This document shows positions 15,384 through 23,702 of a DNA stretch of 64,000 nucleotides, in pieces. Source of the stretch: Cohnella ginsengisoli (GTDB lineage Bacteria; Bacillota; Bacilli; Paenibacillales; Paenibacillaceae); contig NZ_JAPDHZ010000003.1 of NCBI RefSeq assembly GCF_029525555.1, forward strand, positions 868,001 to 932,000, read 5' to 3'. Below the pieces are notes generated by a model that was given only the letters and a program-made list of their open reading frames with translations, did no database searches and was not told the origin of the DNA. Each line of letters starts with the position of its first letter. The stretch's first letter is position 1. The translations under genes were made by a program, and so were the position numbers.

Positions 15384-17006
15384 TTACGATCCCCTTTTTC
15401 CAAGCAGCGTTTTGCGGTATTCGGTGGGCGAGACGTCGCACATTTTTTTGAACACCTTGCTGAAATAGTTCGGATCGTGGTAGCCGACCTCGAACGTGAT
15501 CTCCTTCAGGCTGCGCTCGGGATCGCCCATCAGCTTCTTGGCCTTGTCGATGCGGCATTCGGTCAGGAAATCGATGTAATTCACGCCGAGCTGCTCCTTG
15601 AATAGCTTGCTGATATAAAAGGGACTGAGTCCGACCCGCTTGCCGATCGCCTCGAGCGAGATGTCCTCGTGGGAATGCTCGTAGACGTACTGCTTGATCT
15701 GCTGGATCGCATCCGGCTTGACCCGCTCCTGGTGCGTCTCGAACGCCTGCCGCATCCGCGCGAGCAGCAGGGCGGTCTCGGCGCGCAGCTGCCGATACTC
15801 GCGGGCCTGCACCGAAAACAGCGGCGACTCCGTCTCCACGCCCATCTCCAGCAGCACGCGCGAAGCGAGCCAGAGCAGCTCCAGCGCGCGCTGCTGTCCG
15901 AGCAGCAGGTCCGCGCCTTCGCTCTCGCTCCGCCGGAGCAGCTCCTGGACGTCCGCTTCGATCTGCTCCCATTGCCCGAGACGGATGCGATCGAAGAACT
16001 GGCGCTCCCACTGCTTCGCCGACAGCCCTTCCCGGGCCATCCCGAGCGCGGGCGTATCCGCGTAAAATCGATACTTGACCGGCAGCGTCGGATCCGAAGA
16101 CGCGATGAGCGCCTCCTGATAGGATTGCCGGATTTGGTCCAACGAATCGCATACGCCGCCGATGCCGACGAACGAGCTGCCCGAACCCGGCAGACTCGCG
16201 GCCGCCAACGCGCCCGTCAAGCCCGAGTCCGACAGGTCCGCGCCGGACGATGCAACGCCCCGCATCCCCGCGTCCGCGACAGACAGCAGGTCGCGCGCCA
16301 GGGCGAGCGCCTGCGAGCGGTACGAGCGCGCCGGTTCCCTGAACGCGATGACCGGGATATGCCGCCCGTACATCGCGCCGACCCAGCCGCCGCCCGCCTG
16401 TCTCGCTTTTTCCCGGATCGCGGCGTACAGCCCCTCCGCGCCCGCCGGCAGCAGCACGGACATTGCGAACGGCTCGCCGCCCGCGCGCTCGCCGAGCAGG
16501 CCGACCAATTCGTCCAGATGCACCTCGTGCACATGGTCGAACAGCAGCTGCGTGACGATATCGGCTTCGATCACCGGCAGCACTTTGCGCAGCGCAGCCT
16601 CCTGCCGCTTGCTCGTCTCGGCCGACCTGCGCTCCTCCTCGATCTGGCTCAGCACCTTGCCCACCGTCGCCACGATCTCGCTGGCCTTGCTCGGCTTGAG
16701 CAGGTAGTCTTTGACCCCGAGCTTGATGGCCGACCGCGCGTAATCGAACGTGTCGTATGCCGTGACCATAACGAACTTGACGCCCGGCTGGGCCTCGGCG
16801 ATGATCTCGATCGCTTCCAGGCCGTTCATGCCGGGCATTTTAATGTCCATCAGGATGAGGTCGGGTTGCAGCTCCGCGGCCATTTCCACGGCGATCTTTC
16901 CGTTTTTCGCCTGCGCGATGTCCAGCTCGGGGAAGCCTTTTCGCAGAATCGCCTGCAATCCGTCCCGCTCGATCTGCTCGTCGTCCACGATCAAGAGCCT
17001 AGTCAT
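15384..17006 (-). CDS. Response regulator, receiver plus AraC HTH (YesN type)
   Basis: 540 residues. The receiver domain (residues 1-120) has DDE at 8-10 and the phospho-acceptor D54 in LILMDIKMPGMNG. A poorly conserved middle region precedes a C-terminal double AraC HTH (about 430-537; LEAIGKRVGLSPFYISKLFK, LKEITFEVGYHDPNYFSKVFK). It would activate sugar uptake genes on phosphorylation by the adjacent kinase. The ATG at 17006 has AAGGAGG 10 nt upstream and overlaps the kinase stop by 8 nt; a longer upstream frame was rejected because it lies inside the kinase gene. The position matches YesN of the xylFII-lytS-yesN system. Confidence 0.92.
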   Translation of the reverse strand: MTRLLIVDDEQIERDGLQAILRKGFPELDIAQAKNGKIAVEMAAELQPDLILMDIKMPGMNGLEAIEIIAEAQPGVKFVMVTAYDTFDYARSAIKLGVKDYLLKPSKASEIVATVGKVLSQIEEERRSAETSKRQEAALRKVLPVIEADIVTQLLFDHVHEVHLDELVGLLGERAGGEPFAMSVLLPAGAEGLYAAIREKARQAGGGWVGAMYGRHIPVIAFREPARSYRSQALALARDLLSVADAGMRGVASSGADLSDSGLTGALAAASLPGSGSSFVGIGGVCDSLDQIRQSYQEALIASSDPTLPVKYRFYADTPALGMAREGLSAKQWERQFFDRIRLGQWEQIEADVQELLRRSESEGADLLLGQQRALELLWLASRVLLEMGVETESPLFSVQAREYRQLRAETALLLARMRQAFETHQERVKPDAIQQIKQYVYEHSHEDISLEAIGKRVGLSPFYISKLFKEQLGVNYIDFLTECRIDKAKKLMGDPERSLKEITFEVGYHDPNYFSKVFKKMCDVSPTEYRKTLLGKRGS

Positions 17007-18444
17007 CGCTATCGAACCTCCTTGTTTTCGGTATTTGAAGGACGACCGTCGTGCCCCCGGGGCCGCTCGCGATCTCCATGACGTCGTCGGTGCCGTAAAA
17101 GAGGCGGAGCCGTCTGACGACATTGCTGAAGCCGATCCCGGTCGAATGACCCTCCGTCTCCACGGCACGCTCCTCGAGAATCTGCCTGATCTTGTCCTCG
17201 GACATGCCCGGTCCGTCGTCGGCGATCTCGATCCTCACCCGCTCCTCGCCGTCCGCCACCCGGAAGCGGATCGTGCCGCCCTCCTCGCTCGGCTCGACCG
17301 CATGGATGACGGCGTTCTCCACGATCGGCTGCAGCGTGAGACCCGGAATCTGCACGTGCAGGCACGACTCGTCGATGTCCGCCTCGAACCGAAGCCGGTC
17401 GGTGAACCGGGCCTTTTGGATCTCCATGTACTGGCGCAGCACGTTGACCTCGTCGTACAGCGTGACGGAGCGGTCAAGCCGCTTCAGATTGTATCTCAGG
17501 AGGCCCGCCACGCTCGCGAGCAGGTCGCTCGTCTCTTCGGAGCCCTCCAGGTATGCCTTCTTGGACAGCGTATCGAGCGTGTTGAACAGAAAGTGCGGAT
17601 TAATCTGGCTCTGCAGGCTGCGCAGCTGGCTCTCCTGCAGGAGGAGCTTGTTCTGCTGAAGCTCGCGCTCGAGCTGCGCTTTTTGCTGAATTTCCGAGAT
17701 CAGGTTGTTGATATTGACGCGCATGCGTTCGAACATTTTGGCCAGGAAAGAGATCTCGTCATTAGACTTGACTTCGACCTTCAGGTCGAACCGCCCGCGC
17801 GACAGCTCCTTGGCCGCCTGCGTGAGCTTCTGGATCGGACGCGTGATGCTCAGGGAAAATCCGTACGTAAACAGCAGCATAAGCAGCGTGATCGTGAGCA
17901 GCAGCCAGACGCCCAGCTTCTTAAGCTCGGCCGATTGCTCGATGATGCCGCGGTAAAACTGGTCGTACGTCTTCAGCTCGGTGTCGATCAGGGTGAGCGT
18001 CATCTCGGAGATGTACTTGGAGATGCGCGTCGCTTCGAGAAAGGCGTTCGCCGAATCCTCGGACTCCTTTTCGGATTGAAAGAGCAGCGAACGGTCCATC
18101 GTCTCGAGCAGACTGTCGATCAGGTTCATGTAGTTGGTAATCGCGAAGTCGTTGTCCGCGTTCCGAAGATTGATGACGCCGAGCCTGGCTCTGCGCAGCT
18201 CCTCCTTGCTTCGGTCGAGCAGGCCGAGGTTGGCCGCCGTCGGCTCGAGCCTGTAATTGTTGAGCGCGGTGATCGTCTGCTGGCTCGCCGTCGTCACCTC
18301 GTTCATGCGCAAGTATCGCTGCAAAATATCGTTGTACTGCTCCTGCGTCTTCTGGTTGTAGTAGGTCAGCGTCATCCAGATCGCGACCATGATGAACAAG
18401 ACGATGGCGGCGAGCGTCCAGATCTTGCGCTGAATGCTCGTCAT
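16999..18444 (-). CDS. Sensor histidine kinase, YesM/LytS type
   Basis: 481 residues: membrane segment 8-28, extracytoplasmic region of about 150 residues, second membrane segment 178-198, HAMP 200-255, His_kinase domain with H284 in QSQINPHFLFNTLD, and HATPase with N-box IVENAVIHA and DDGPGMSE. Its extracellular part lacks a known ligand domain, so it probably reads sugar through the membrane-anchored binding protein encoded directly upstream, as LytS does with XylFII in Clostridium. The ATG (18444-18442) overlaps the upstream stop by 4 nt, with AAGGAGG just before it; the 3' end overlaps the response regulator by 8 nt. This tight coupling supports a fixed stoichiometry. Confidence 0.92.
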   Translation of the reverse strand: MTSIQRKIWTLAAIVLFIMVAIWMTLTYYNQKTQEQYNDILQRYLRMNEVTTASQQTITALNNYRLEPTAANLGLLDRSKEELRRARLGVINLRNADNDFAITNYMNLIDSLLETMDRSLLFQSEKESEDSANAFLEATRISKYISEMTLTLIDTELKTYDQFYRGIIEQSAELKKLGVWLLLTITLLMLLFTYGFSLSITRPIQKLTQAAKELSRGRFDLKVEVKSNDEISFLAKMFERMRVNINNLISEIQQKAQLERELQQNKLLLQESQLRSLQSQINPHFLFNTLDTLSKKAYLEGSEETSDLLASVAGLLRYNLKRLDRSVTLYDEVNVLRQYMEIQKARFTDRLRFEADIDESCLHVQIPGLTLQPIVENAVIHAVEPSEEGGTIRFRVADGEERVRIEIADDGPGMSEDKIRQILEERAVETEGHSTGIGFSNVVRRLRLFYGTDDVMEIASGPGGTTVVLQIPKTRRFDSDD

Positions 18445-19418
18445 GGCGCCTCCTTGAGCTTGAGCATCCGGATGTCGGTCGGGTAGCCGTCGGTATTGAG
18501 CGGCATGACCTCTCCGCTCAGCCATTTGACCATCAGGTTCACGCTCATCCTTCCCATCTTGTCCGGGGACTGCTCGAGTACGCCGTCGAGTTTGCCCGTC
18601 TTAAGCAGGTCCAGGCTGTCCGAGCTGTCGTCGAACGTGTAAATGTCGTACGGCCCTACCTGCGAGCGTCTGCCGATCTCCTGAATCATCGCGTCCGCGA
18701 TGTTGGCGTTCACGGCGACGAAGGCGTCGACGTCGGGCAGCTTGTTCATCATGTCCTGCGTCGCGGCGATGACCTGCTCGCGCGTCTCCTCGGTTTTCGC
18801 ATAGGCCGTCTTCACGCCGGGATATTTTTTGAGCACGTCGTCGATGCCCTGAATGCGCTGCCGCTGATAATACTCCTGCCGGTCGTCGCCCATCAAGATG
18901 ACGGTGCCCGACTTCCCCATGTCCGCGATCAGCTGCCTGGCGATCATCTGCCCGGCCGCGAACTGATCGGAGCCGACATACGTTCTCCGGAGGCTCTCGG
19001 CCATCGGCACATCGCTGCCCACCGTGATGACGGGAATGCCGTAAAAGGCAGCCTTGACCTTCGTCAAATTTTTAAACGCTTCCGTATCCAGCCCTTGCAA
19101 GATGATCCCGTCCACCTTGGAGTCGATGGCGATCTCGAGCTTCTTCAGGAAGTCGTCCTGGTCTTTGTTGTAGCTGCCCCATACCTCGATGCTGGCGCCG
19201 CTCGCTTTCGCCTCAGCCTTCGCGCCCGCGGCGACCTGGTTCCAGAATGGCGTATCCAGCTCTTGCGTGATGAGGACGAGGCGATAGCGGGGCTCCTGCT
19301 CCGCTCGCGTCTGCGGAAGCTGCCCGTCGGAACGGAATACCCGGTCCGCCGACCGGACCGTAAAGTACAACAGAACCGCGCATAGAACGCCGATTAGGAT
19401 AAGCAACGATTTCCGCAA
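18441..19418 (-). CDS. Membrane-anchored sugar-binding sensor protein (XylFII-like)
   Basis: 325 residues. One N-terminal membrane segment (LLILIGVLCAVLLYFTV) without a lipobox is followed by a Peripla_BP_4 fold (LVLITQELDTPFWNQVAAGA, VDGIILQGLDTEAFKNL, GTVILMGDDRQEYYQRQRI, AFVAVNANIADAMIQEIG). An uncleaved anchor plus a kinase as next gene is the hallmark of sensor binding proteins such as XylFII, which present ligand to the kinase rather than to a transporter. The start is TTG with CGGAG 8 nt upstream; no better start exists. It is the first gene of a four-gene unit behind a good sigma-A promoter. D-xylose as ligand is inferred from context only. Confidence 0.87.
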   Translation of the reverse strand: MRKSLLILIGVLCAVLLYFTVRSADRVFRSDGQLPQTRAEQEPRYRLVLITQELDTPFWNQVAAGAKAEAKASGASIEVWGSYNKDQDDFLKKLEIAIDSKVDGIILQGLDTEAFKNLTKVKAAFYGIPVITVGSDVPMAESLRRTYVGSDQFAAGQMIARQLIADMGKSGTVILMGDDRQEYYQRQRIQGIDDVLKKYPGVKTAYAKTEETREQVIAATQDMMNKLPDVDAFVAVNANIADAMIQEIGRRSQVGPYDIYTFDDSSDSLDLLKTGKLDGVLEQSPDKMGRMSVNLMVKWLSGEVMPLNTDGYPTDIRMLKLKEAP

Positions 19419-19451
19419 GCGAATGACTCCGTTTCCAATTGGACTAGCTAC

Positions 19452-19479
19452 ATCATAGCAGAGGGTAACGGAAGTTCAA
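19452..19479 (-). promoter_or_regulatory. Promoter of the xylFII-like operon
   Basis: On the minus strand TTGAAC (19474-19479) and TATGAT (19452-19457), spacer 16 nt, about 35 nt before the TTG start. No clear operator is visible. Confidence 0.55.
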
Positions 19480-19645
19480 GCGTTATGGCGCCGAGAAGCG
19501 TCTCCTTCCCCTCGCGCTTGCCTGGCACTACGCGGGAACCGCACAAAAAATGTGCGATTTCGCTAATCCCATGCCTTCTCCACCTCAGTCCGCCTCACCC
19601 CGCCCACTCGCACATGCGATACCCGAAAACCGCGCAAATGAATAA

Positions 19646-19677
19646 GCCCGGCTGTCTGGGAATCAGACGTGCCGGGC
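19646..19677 (-). terminator. Terminator of the TelA gene cluster
   Basis: GCCCGGC (19646-19652) pairs with GCCGGGC (19671-19677), with an inner TCTG/CAGA stem. On the minus strand it is followed by TTATTCATTT. A small CGCAC/GTGCG repeat lies further on (about 19538-19554). The rest of 19419-19751 shows no gene. Confidence 0.6.
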
Positions 19678-19751
19678 CGAACTTATAAAATGATAAGGGA
19701 TGGCGCTAGACTCAAAGCATGCAACATCTTAACCCAAACAGCGGACGATGC

Positions 19752-20892
19752 TTAGAGGCCCAGCTTGTTGCCCCGTTCGAGGCGCTGGATTTGCTTTTCC
19801 CCGGTATCCGCCAGCTCGCGGAACTGGTTGATCGTCTCGCGCATTTTCGGCAGCGCTTCCTGCTTGAAGGCGCTGATCGAATCGAGCGCGGACAGTACGT
19901 CGGTGAACGCTTGCTTCATCGTATCGACCGAGATGTTCGCCTCGAGGGCCTGCTTGTGAATCGCCGCCCCCCTGGTCTTTGAGCATGCGGGACGTGCCGG
20001 CGATCAGCTCGTTCGTCGTCTGGTTGAGCAGCTCGATTTTTTTCAGCACGATCTTCTGGTTGTAGAGGGCGCTCGCGACGGTGACGGCGATCTTAAGCGC
20101 GGACACCGTGACGTTCTTGGCGCGGTCGACGCCGCGGATGAGCTCCTTGTTGTTACGCACGACGACCTCGATCGCCATGATGCCCTGCTGATTGACGACC
20201 TGCATCTGCTGCAGGTCCATCAGGCGCTGGCGAAGCGGAAACATGACCTCTTCGGTGATAAAACGGATTTTCTCGGGATCCTCGCCCCGTACCTTAGCCG
20301 CTTCGACCTGCTGCTCGATCGACGAATCCATGAGCGTGCCGAGCTCGATCTCCTTTTGCAGCTTCTTGGTCAGGTCGCGCAGCGTCTGCTGCTCGATCTC
20401 GAGCGTCGTGTTGTCGTTCTTCAGCGTCGTCTTGCCCTTGTCGAGGGAGACGATGATGTCGGCGATGACGGTGTCCGCCTTTTCGTACCGCGCGAAGTAG
20501 GCGCGCAGCGGATTGAACAGCTTGCCGAGCAGGCCGTGCTTGGCGAAGTCGACCGCGCTCGGGTCGAGATCCTTAAGCTGAATGTTCAGCTCCGAGAGCC
20601 CCTTGGCGACCTGGCCGCCGTCGTCTCCCGTCTTCGACAGGTTTCCTACCGTAATTTGCAGCAGCTGGTTTTTCTCGGAAGAAGACCGCATCGTGTTCAT
20701 GCCGAACGTATCGATCGACTGCAGAATGCCTTTGCGATTGTCGAGCGATTCGAGGTCGAGCGACATGATCGCGTTCACGTTGTTATCCGCCAGCTCCTTG
20801 AGCTTGGCGACTTCCTCGGGGACGGGCTTGACCTCTTCCTCGATCGCGACCTTAATCTCTTCCTGGCTTGGGACTTCCATCGAAAATGACAT
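19752..20892 (-). CDS. TelA family toxic anion resistance protein (one apparent frameshift)
   Basis: TelA/KlaA-family protein of about 379 residues once the frame is restored. Family segments include LLQITVGNLSK, LFNPLRAYFARYEKADTVI, IEQQVEAAKVRGEDPEKIRF and TVASALYNQKIVLKKIELLN. Near 19967-19972 a run of six C (G on the coding strand) replaces the expected five; the conserved tail (AAIHKQALEANISVDTMKQA ... RLERGNKLGL) continues in the other frame to a stop at 19752. TelA proteins are linked to tellurite, bacteriocin and envelope stress; the mechanism is unknown. It is the last gene of a cluster with a VWA fusion protein and a membrane protein, with a GGAGAGG site before the ATG. Confidence 0.88.
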
Positions 20893-20922
20893 TTCGCGTC
20901 CACCTCTCCTATGTCTTGAGCT

Positions 20923-22611
20923 TTACATTTGAACGTTAAACAGGTTGCCTAGCTTGTAGACGACGTCGTCCGTGTCCGCGTTGATGCTGGCGGCTTCGTT
21001 GATGCTCGATATGTTTTGCAGCGCCTTGATGTCCGCGTTATAGCCGACCGTGTAGATCGGGATCTTGTAGCTTGCGATCAGGCTCTGGACTTCCTTGAGC
21101 TTGAGGCCGACGTTGGTCTCGCCGTCGCTCAGGACGAAGATCAGCGGCTTGACGTTCGGGTCAGAGGCCATGTAGTCCTGCAGCAGCTTAATCGCGACGA
21201 CGACGCCGTCGAACGTAGCCGTGCTGCCTCCCGCCTGCAGGCCGTCCACCGCGCCGACGAACATCGACTGCTGGTTCGTATCGTACTTGCCGATCGGCAG
21301 GTTGATCGTGACGGCGCTGGAGTACGAGACGAGCCCGATGCTGTTGTCGCGGCCGAGGTACTTCTGCCCCTTAAGCAGCGACTCTTTGAGCCGGTTCAGC
21401 GGTTCGCCGTCCATGCTGCCGGAGACGTCGGCGACGAATACCGCGGCGATCGGCTTGGCGCCATTTTTCTTTTCCTTCCACACCTTCTGCGCGGCGATCA
21501 GCGTACTGCCGTCGACGGCGCCGACCGTCGGCTTGTAATCCTCCAGCTCGTTAAAGCCCTTGCTCTTGGCGGCATCCTGGTACTTGGCCTGCGCCGCGAA
21601 CTCGGCGAATTTCTTGACGATCTCAAGCTTCGTCGCGGAGATGTTGCCGAGCGCGTACAGCGGGCTGTCATGCCGGGCGCCGAACGGCGTGAACACGTAG
21701 CCGCCCTTCAGGTCCGCCGCATTGACGTACGTCTGATACTCCAGCACGAAACCGTCTAGCGCGCCCGACTTGGCGGCATCGCGCATCTGCAGCGTCGTGG
21801 ACGCGATGAACGGCACGTTCGCCTGGAAGCTTTCGAAGCCCTTGACCGCCTTGTCGCTGAGCAGGTTCGAGCCGTCGAACGTCTTCAGCGCGGCGACGAG
21901 GAAGTTGAGGCCCGTCGAGCTGGCGAAAGGATCCGTGTAACCCATGGCGAACTCGCCGGCCGCGATCGCGTCGGTGACCGTCTTGACGGTTACCGAGCCG
22001 TATTTTTGGACGAGCGCGTCGTTTTTCGCCTTGGAAATGACGATGCCCGGCACGTTGCCGACGAGGCGCTTGGTCACGAGCTGCGTCTTGACGCCCGATG
22101 CCTTGACCATCTCGCCCCACAGCTCGTTCGACGGCGTGTAAGCATCCGGCACGTACTTGCCGGAGCGGATATAGTCCGCCGCCGTACCCGAAGCGATATT
22201 GCGCAGCTTGACCGAGACCGTCTTGCCGTTCACGCTGATCTTCGCCTTGTTAAAATCGTTCGCTACGTCCGTCAGCCATCCGTCGTTGCCCGTGCCGGAC
22301 TTCTCCGTGGAGGAGAAAATCTCAGCAAAGTCCGCGGTCGTGCTGTCCACGGCGATCGGGAACTTGGCGATATCCGGCAGCGAGGCGGCGACGTCGACCG
22401 GATCCAGGTCGATCTGTCCCTTAGCCGGCGTCTCCGTGGTGACGTCGATGTTGTTGTAGAGCTTGGTCAGCCGCTTGCCCGCATCCTCCGTCGCCACTTG
22501 CTTGTCGGATTTGCCCCAATTCGTGGACACGTTGACTCCGATATACACGATTGCGAATACGACGATCAGAATAATGCCGGTTACCCATAAAAACTTTTTG
22601 CCGCTCCTCAA
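20923..22611 (-). CDS. Membrane-anchored solute-binding domain fused to VWA domain
   Basis: 562 residues. An N-terminal membrane segment (FLWVTGIILIVVFAIVYIGV) is followed by a periplasmic-binding-protein-like region (about 45-370; GKYVPDAYTPSNELWGEMV, AMGYTDPFASSTGLNFLVAA), then a von Willebrand factor A domain from about 385 with an intact MIDAS start (FVADVSGSMDGEPL) and the later FVLSDGETNVG. The protein faces outward and could bind a ligand and a metal-dependent partner. The start is TTG with AAGGGG 10 nt upstream, 15 nt after the preceding gene; TelA follows 30 nt downstream. This fusion beside TelA recurs in Paenibacillaceae as far as I recall, but its role is not known. Confidence 0.82.
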   Translation of the reverse strand: MRSGKKFLWVTGIILIVVFAIVYIGVNVSTNWGKSDKQVATEDAGKRLTKLYNNIDVTTETPAKGQIDLDPVDVAASLPDIAKFPIAVDSTTADFAEIFSSTEKSGTGNDGWLTDVANDFNKAKISVNGKTVSVKLRNIASGTAADYIRSGKYVPDAYTPSNELWGEMVKASGVKTQLVTKRLVGNVPGIVISKAKNDALVQKYGSVTVKTVTDAIAAGEFAMGYTDPFASSTGLNFLVAALKTFDGSNLLSDKAVKGFESFQANVPFIASTTLQMRDAAKSGALDGFVLEYQTYVNAADLKGGYVFTPFGARHDSPLYALGNISATKLEIVKKFAEFAAQAKYQDAAKSKGFNELEDYKPTVGAVDGSTLIAAQKVWKEKKNGAKPIAAVFVADVSGSMDGEPLNRLKESLLKGQKYLGRDNSIGLVSYSSAVTINLPIGKYDTNQQSMFVGAVDGLQAGGSTATFDGVVVAIKLLQDYMASDPNVKPLIFVLSDGETNVGLKLKEVQSLIASYKIPIYTVGYNADIKALQNISSINEAASINADTDDVVYKLGNLFNVQM

Positions 22612-22625
22612 TGCGCTTGCACCCC

Positions 22626-23363
22626 TTACTGTTTATAGTACTTGGTTTGCTTGATCAGCGAGTCGATCTCCACCATGGCCGGCATCCGCTCGATGTCGCC
22701 CGGCTCGATGCTGTCCAGGCGCGAGATCTCCAGCAGCAGCTTGTCGAGCTGCAGGAGCATCTCCTCGTTGGTGCCGATCGCGTGCTTGATGTAGGACATA
22801 TATTCGTTGTAAAAATCGGTTTTCTCCTGGAGCAGCTTCGGCGAGTAGCGCGCCGACCTGCGCGTCATCACCCGCTCGTATTCGGCTTCGTCGAACACGC
22901 CGAGCCGGTTAAGCACGCTCTTTATATTCAAGTAGAATAGATTCTCTACTTCTTCGGCCACGCCGGAAAACTTGGAGAAGCTCATCTCGGCGGGATCGAA
23001 CCGCTGATGGAGCACCTTGAACAGCGTCGCTTTTTTCTTGTCCATGCGGTCCATCTGCTCGAGCGCCAGCGCGATATCCTCCGCGAGCACCCGGACTTTG
23101 CCGTATGGCGCGAGCGCGCTCGCATAGTCCTCGCGGGTCTTGATCGGCTTGGTCGTCAGCACGATCGGCGTCTTGTAAAGCCAGTTGTAGCTGCCGTAAA
23201 CGATCGCGATGACGCTTGCGATGAGCAGCGTCACCCCCAGCGCCGTCTCGAACGCGCTGCCGCCGATCGTCACGCCGGCGAAGGCGGGCGATAGCGCGAG
23301 GATATTCACGATAGCCGCGCCGACCACGACCCCAAGCATTTTCAAATAATTCTTTCCGGCCAA
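22626..23363 (-). CDS. Two-pass membrane protein of the TelA/VWA cluster
   Basis: 245 residues. Two hydrophobic segments near the N-terminus (MLGVVVGAAIVNILALSPAF and ALGVTLLIASVIAIVYGSYN) precede a charged, helical cytoplasmic region of about 180 residues (VLAEDIALALEQMDRMDKKK, LLQLDKLLLEISRLDSIEPG). The layout resembles XpaC-type proteins encoded next to TelA homologues in Bacillus, but the similarity is not clear enough for a name. TTG start with AAGGGG 9 nt upstream. It appears to head a three-gene unit with its own promoter. Confidence 0.65.
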   Translation of the reverse strand: MAGKNYLKMLGVVVGAAIVNILALSPAFAGVTIGGSAFETALGVTLLIASVIAIVYGSYNWLYKTPIVLTTKPIKTREDYASALAPYGKVRVLAEDIALALEQMDRMDKKKATLFKVLHQRFDPAEMSFSKFSGVAEEVENLFYLNIKSVLNRLGVFDEAEYERVMTRRSARYSPKLLQEKTDFYNEYMSYIKHAIGTNEEMLLQLDKLLLEISRLDSIEPGDIERMPAMVEIDSLIKQTKYYKQ

Positions 23364-23472
23364 CGCTAGTTGCCCCTTCCCCTCGATGTATGGATATCCG
23401 GTCCGCCCGCTCTGCCGCTATGCTATGAATATGCGATCGATCGGACGCTCAGTTCATATAATTAAATAGTAC

Positions 23473-23502
23473 CATATAATGCTAGGATTCGAGGGTTGTA
23501 AA
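23473..23502 (-). promoter_or_regulatory. Candidate promoter of the TelA/VWA three-gene unit
   Basis: On the minus strand TTTACA (23497-23502), 18-nt spacer, TATATG (23473-23478), in an AT-rich patch 110 nt before the start. The 339-nt gap 23364-23702 shows no gene. Confidence 0.35.
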
Positions 23503-23702
23503 CAAAATATCCATATAAACGGCTGCTGCCGACAGCGCGGCGGCAATGCCGCGTCGTTCCTTATATCGGGAATACGTAAGAGCGGCCTAAGACGTTACTC
23601 TATTTTTTTAAGGCTTGTACTTGGGGGGTTACAGGGTTACACGTTTGATGCGCGGGTGCGTGGCGAAATCGGACGATTTGCTCCGCGGCCGGCGCGTTTC
23701 AT

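Noticed and set aside
14257..16152. 631-codon frame for xylF
   Set aside because: The extension overlaps the response regulator in another frame. The lipoprotein signal at 15381 marks the true start.
15384..17168. Longer response regulator starting at 17168
   Set aside because: The extra 54 residues lie inside the kinase gene in another frame and look random; the ATG at 17006 has a proper ribosome site and starts the receiver domain.
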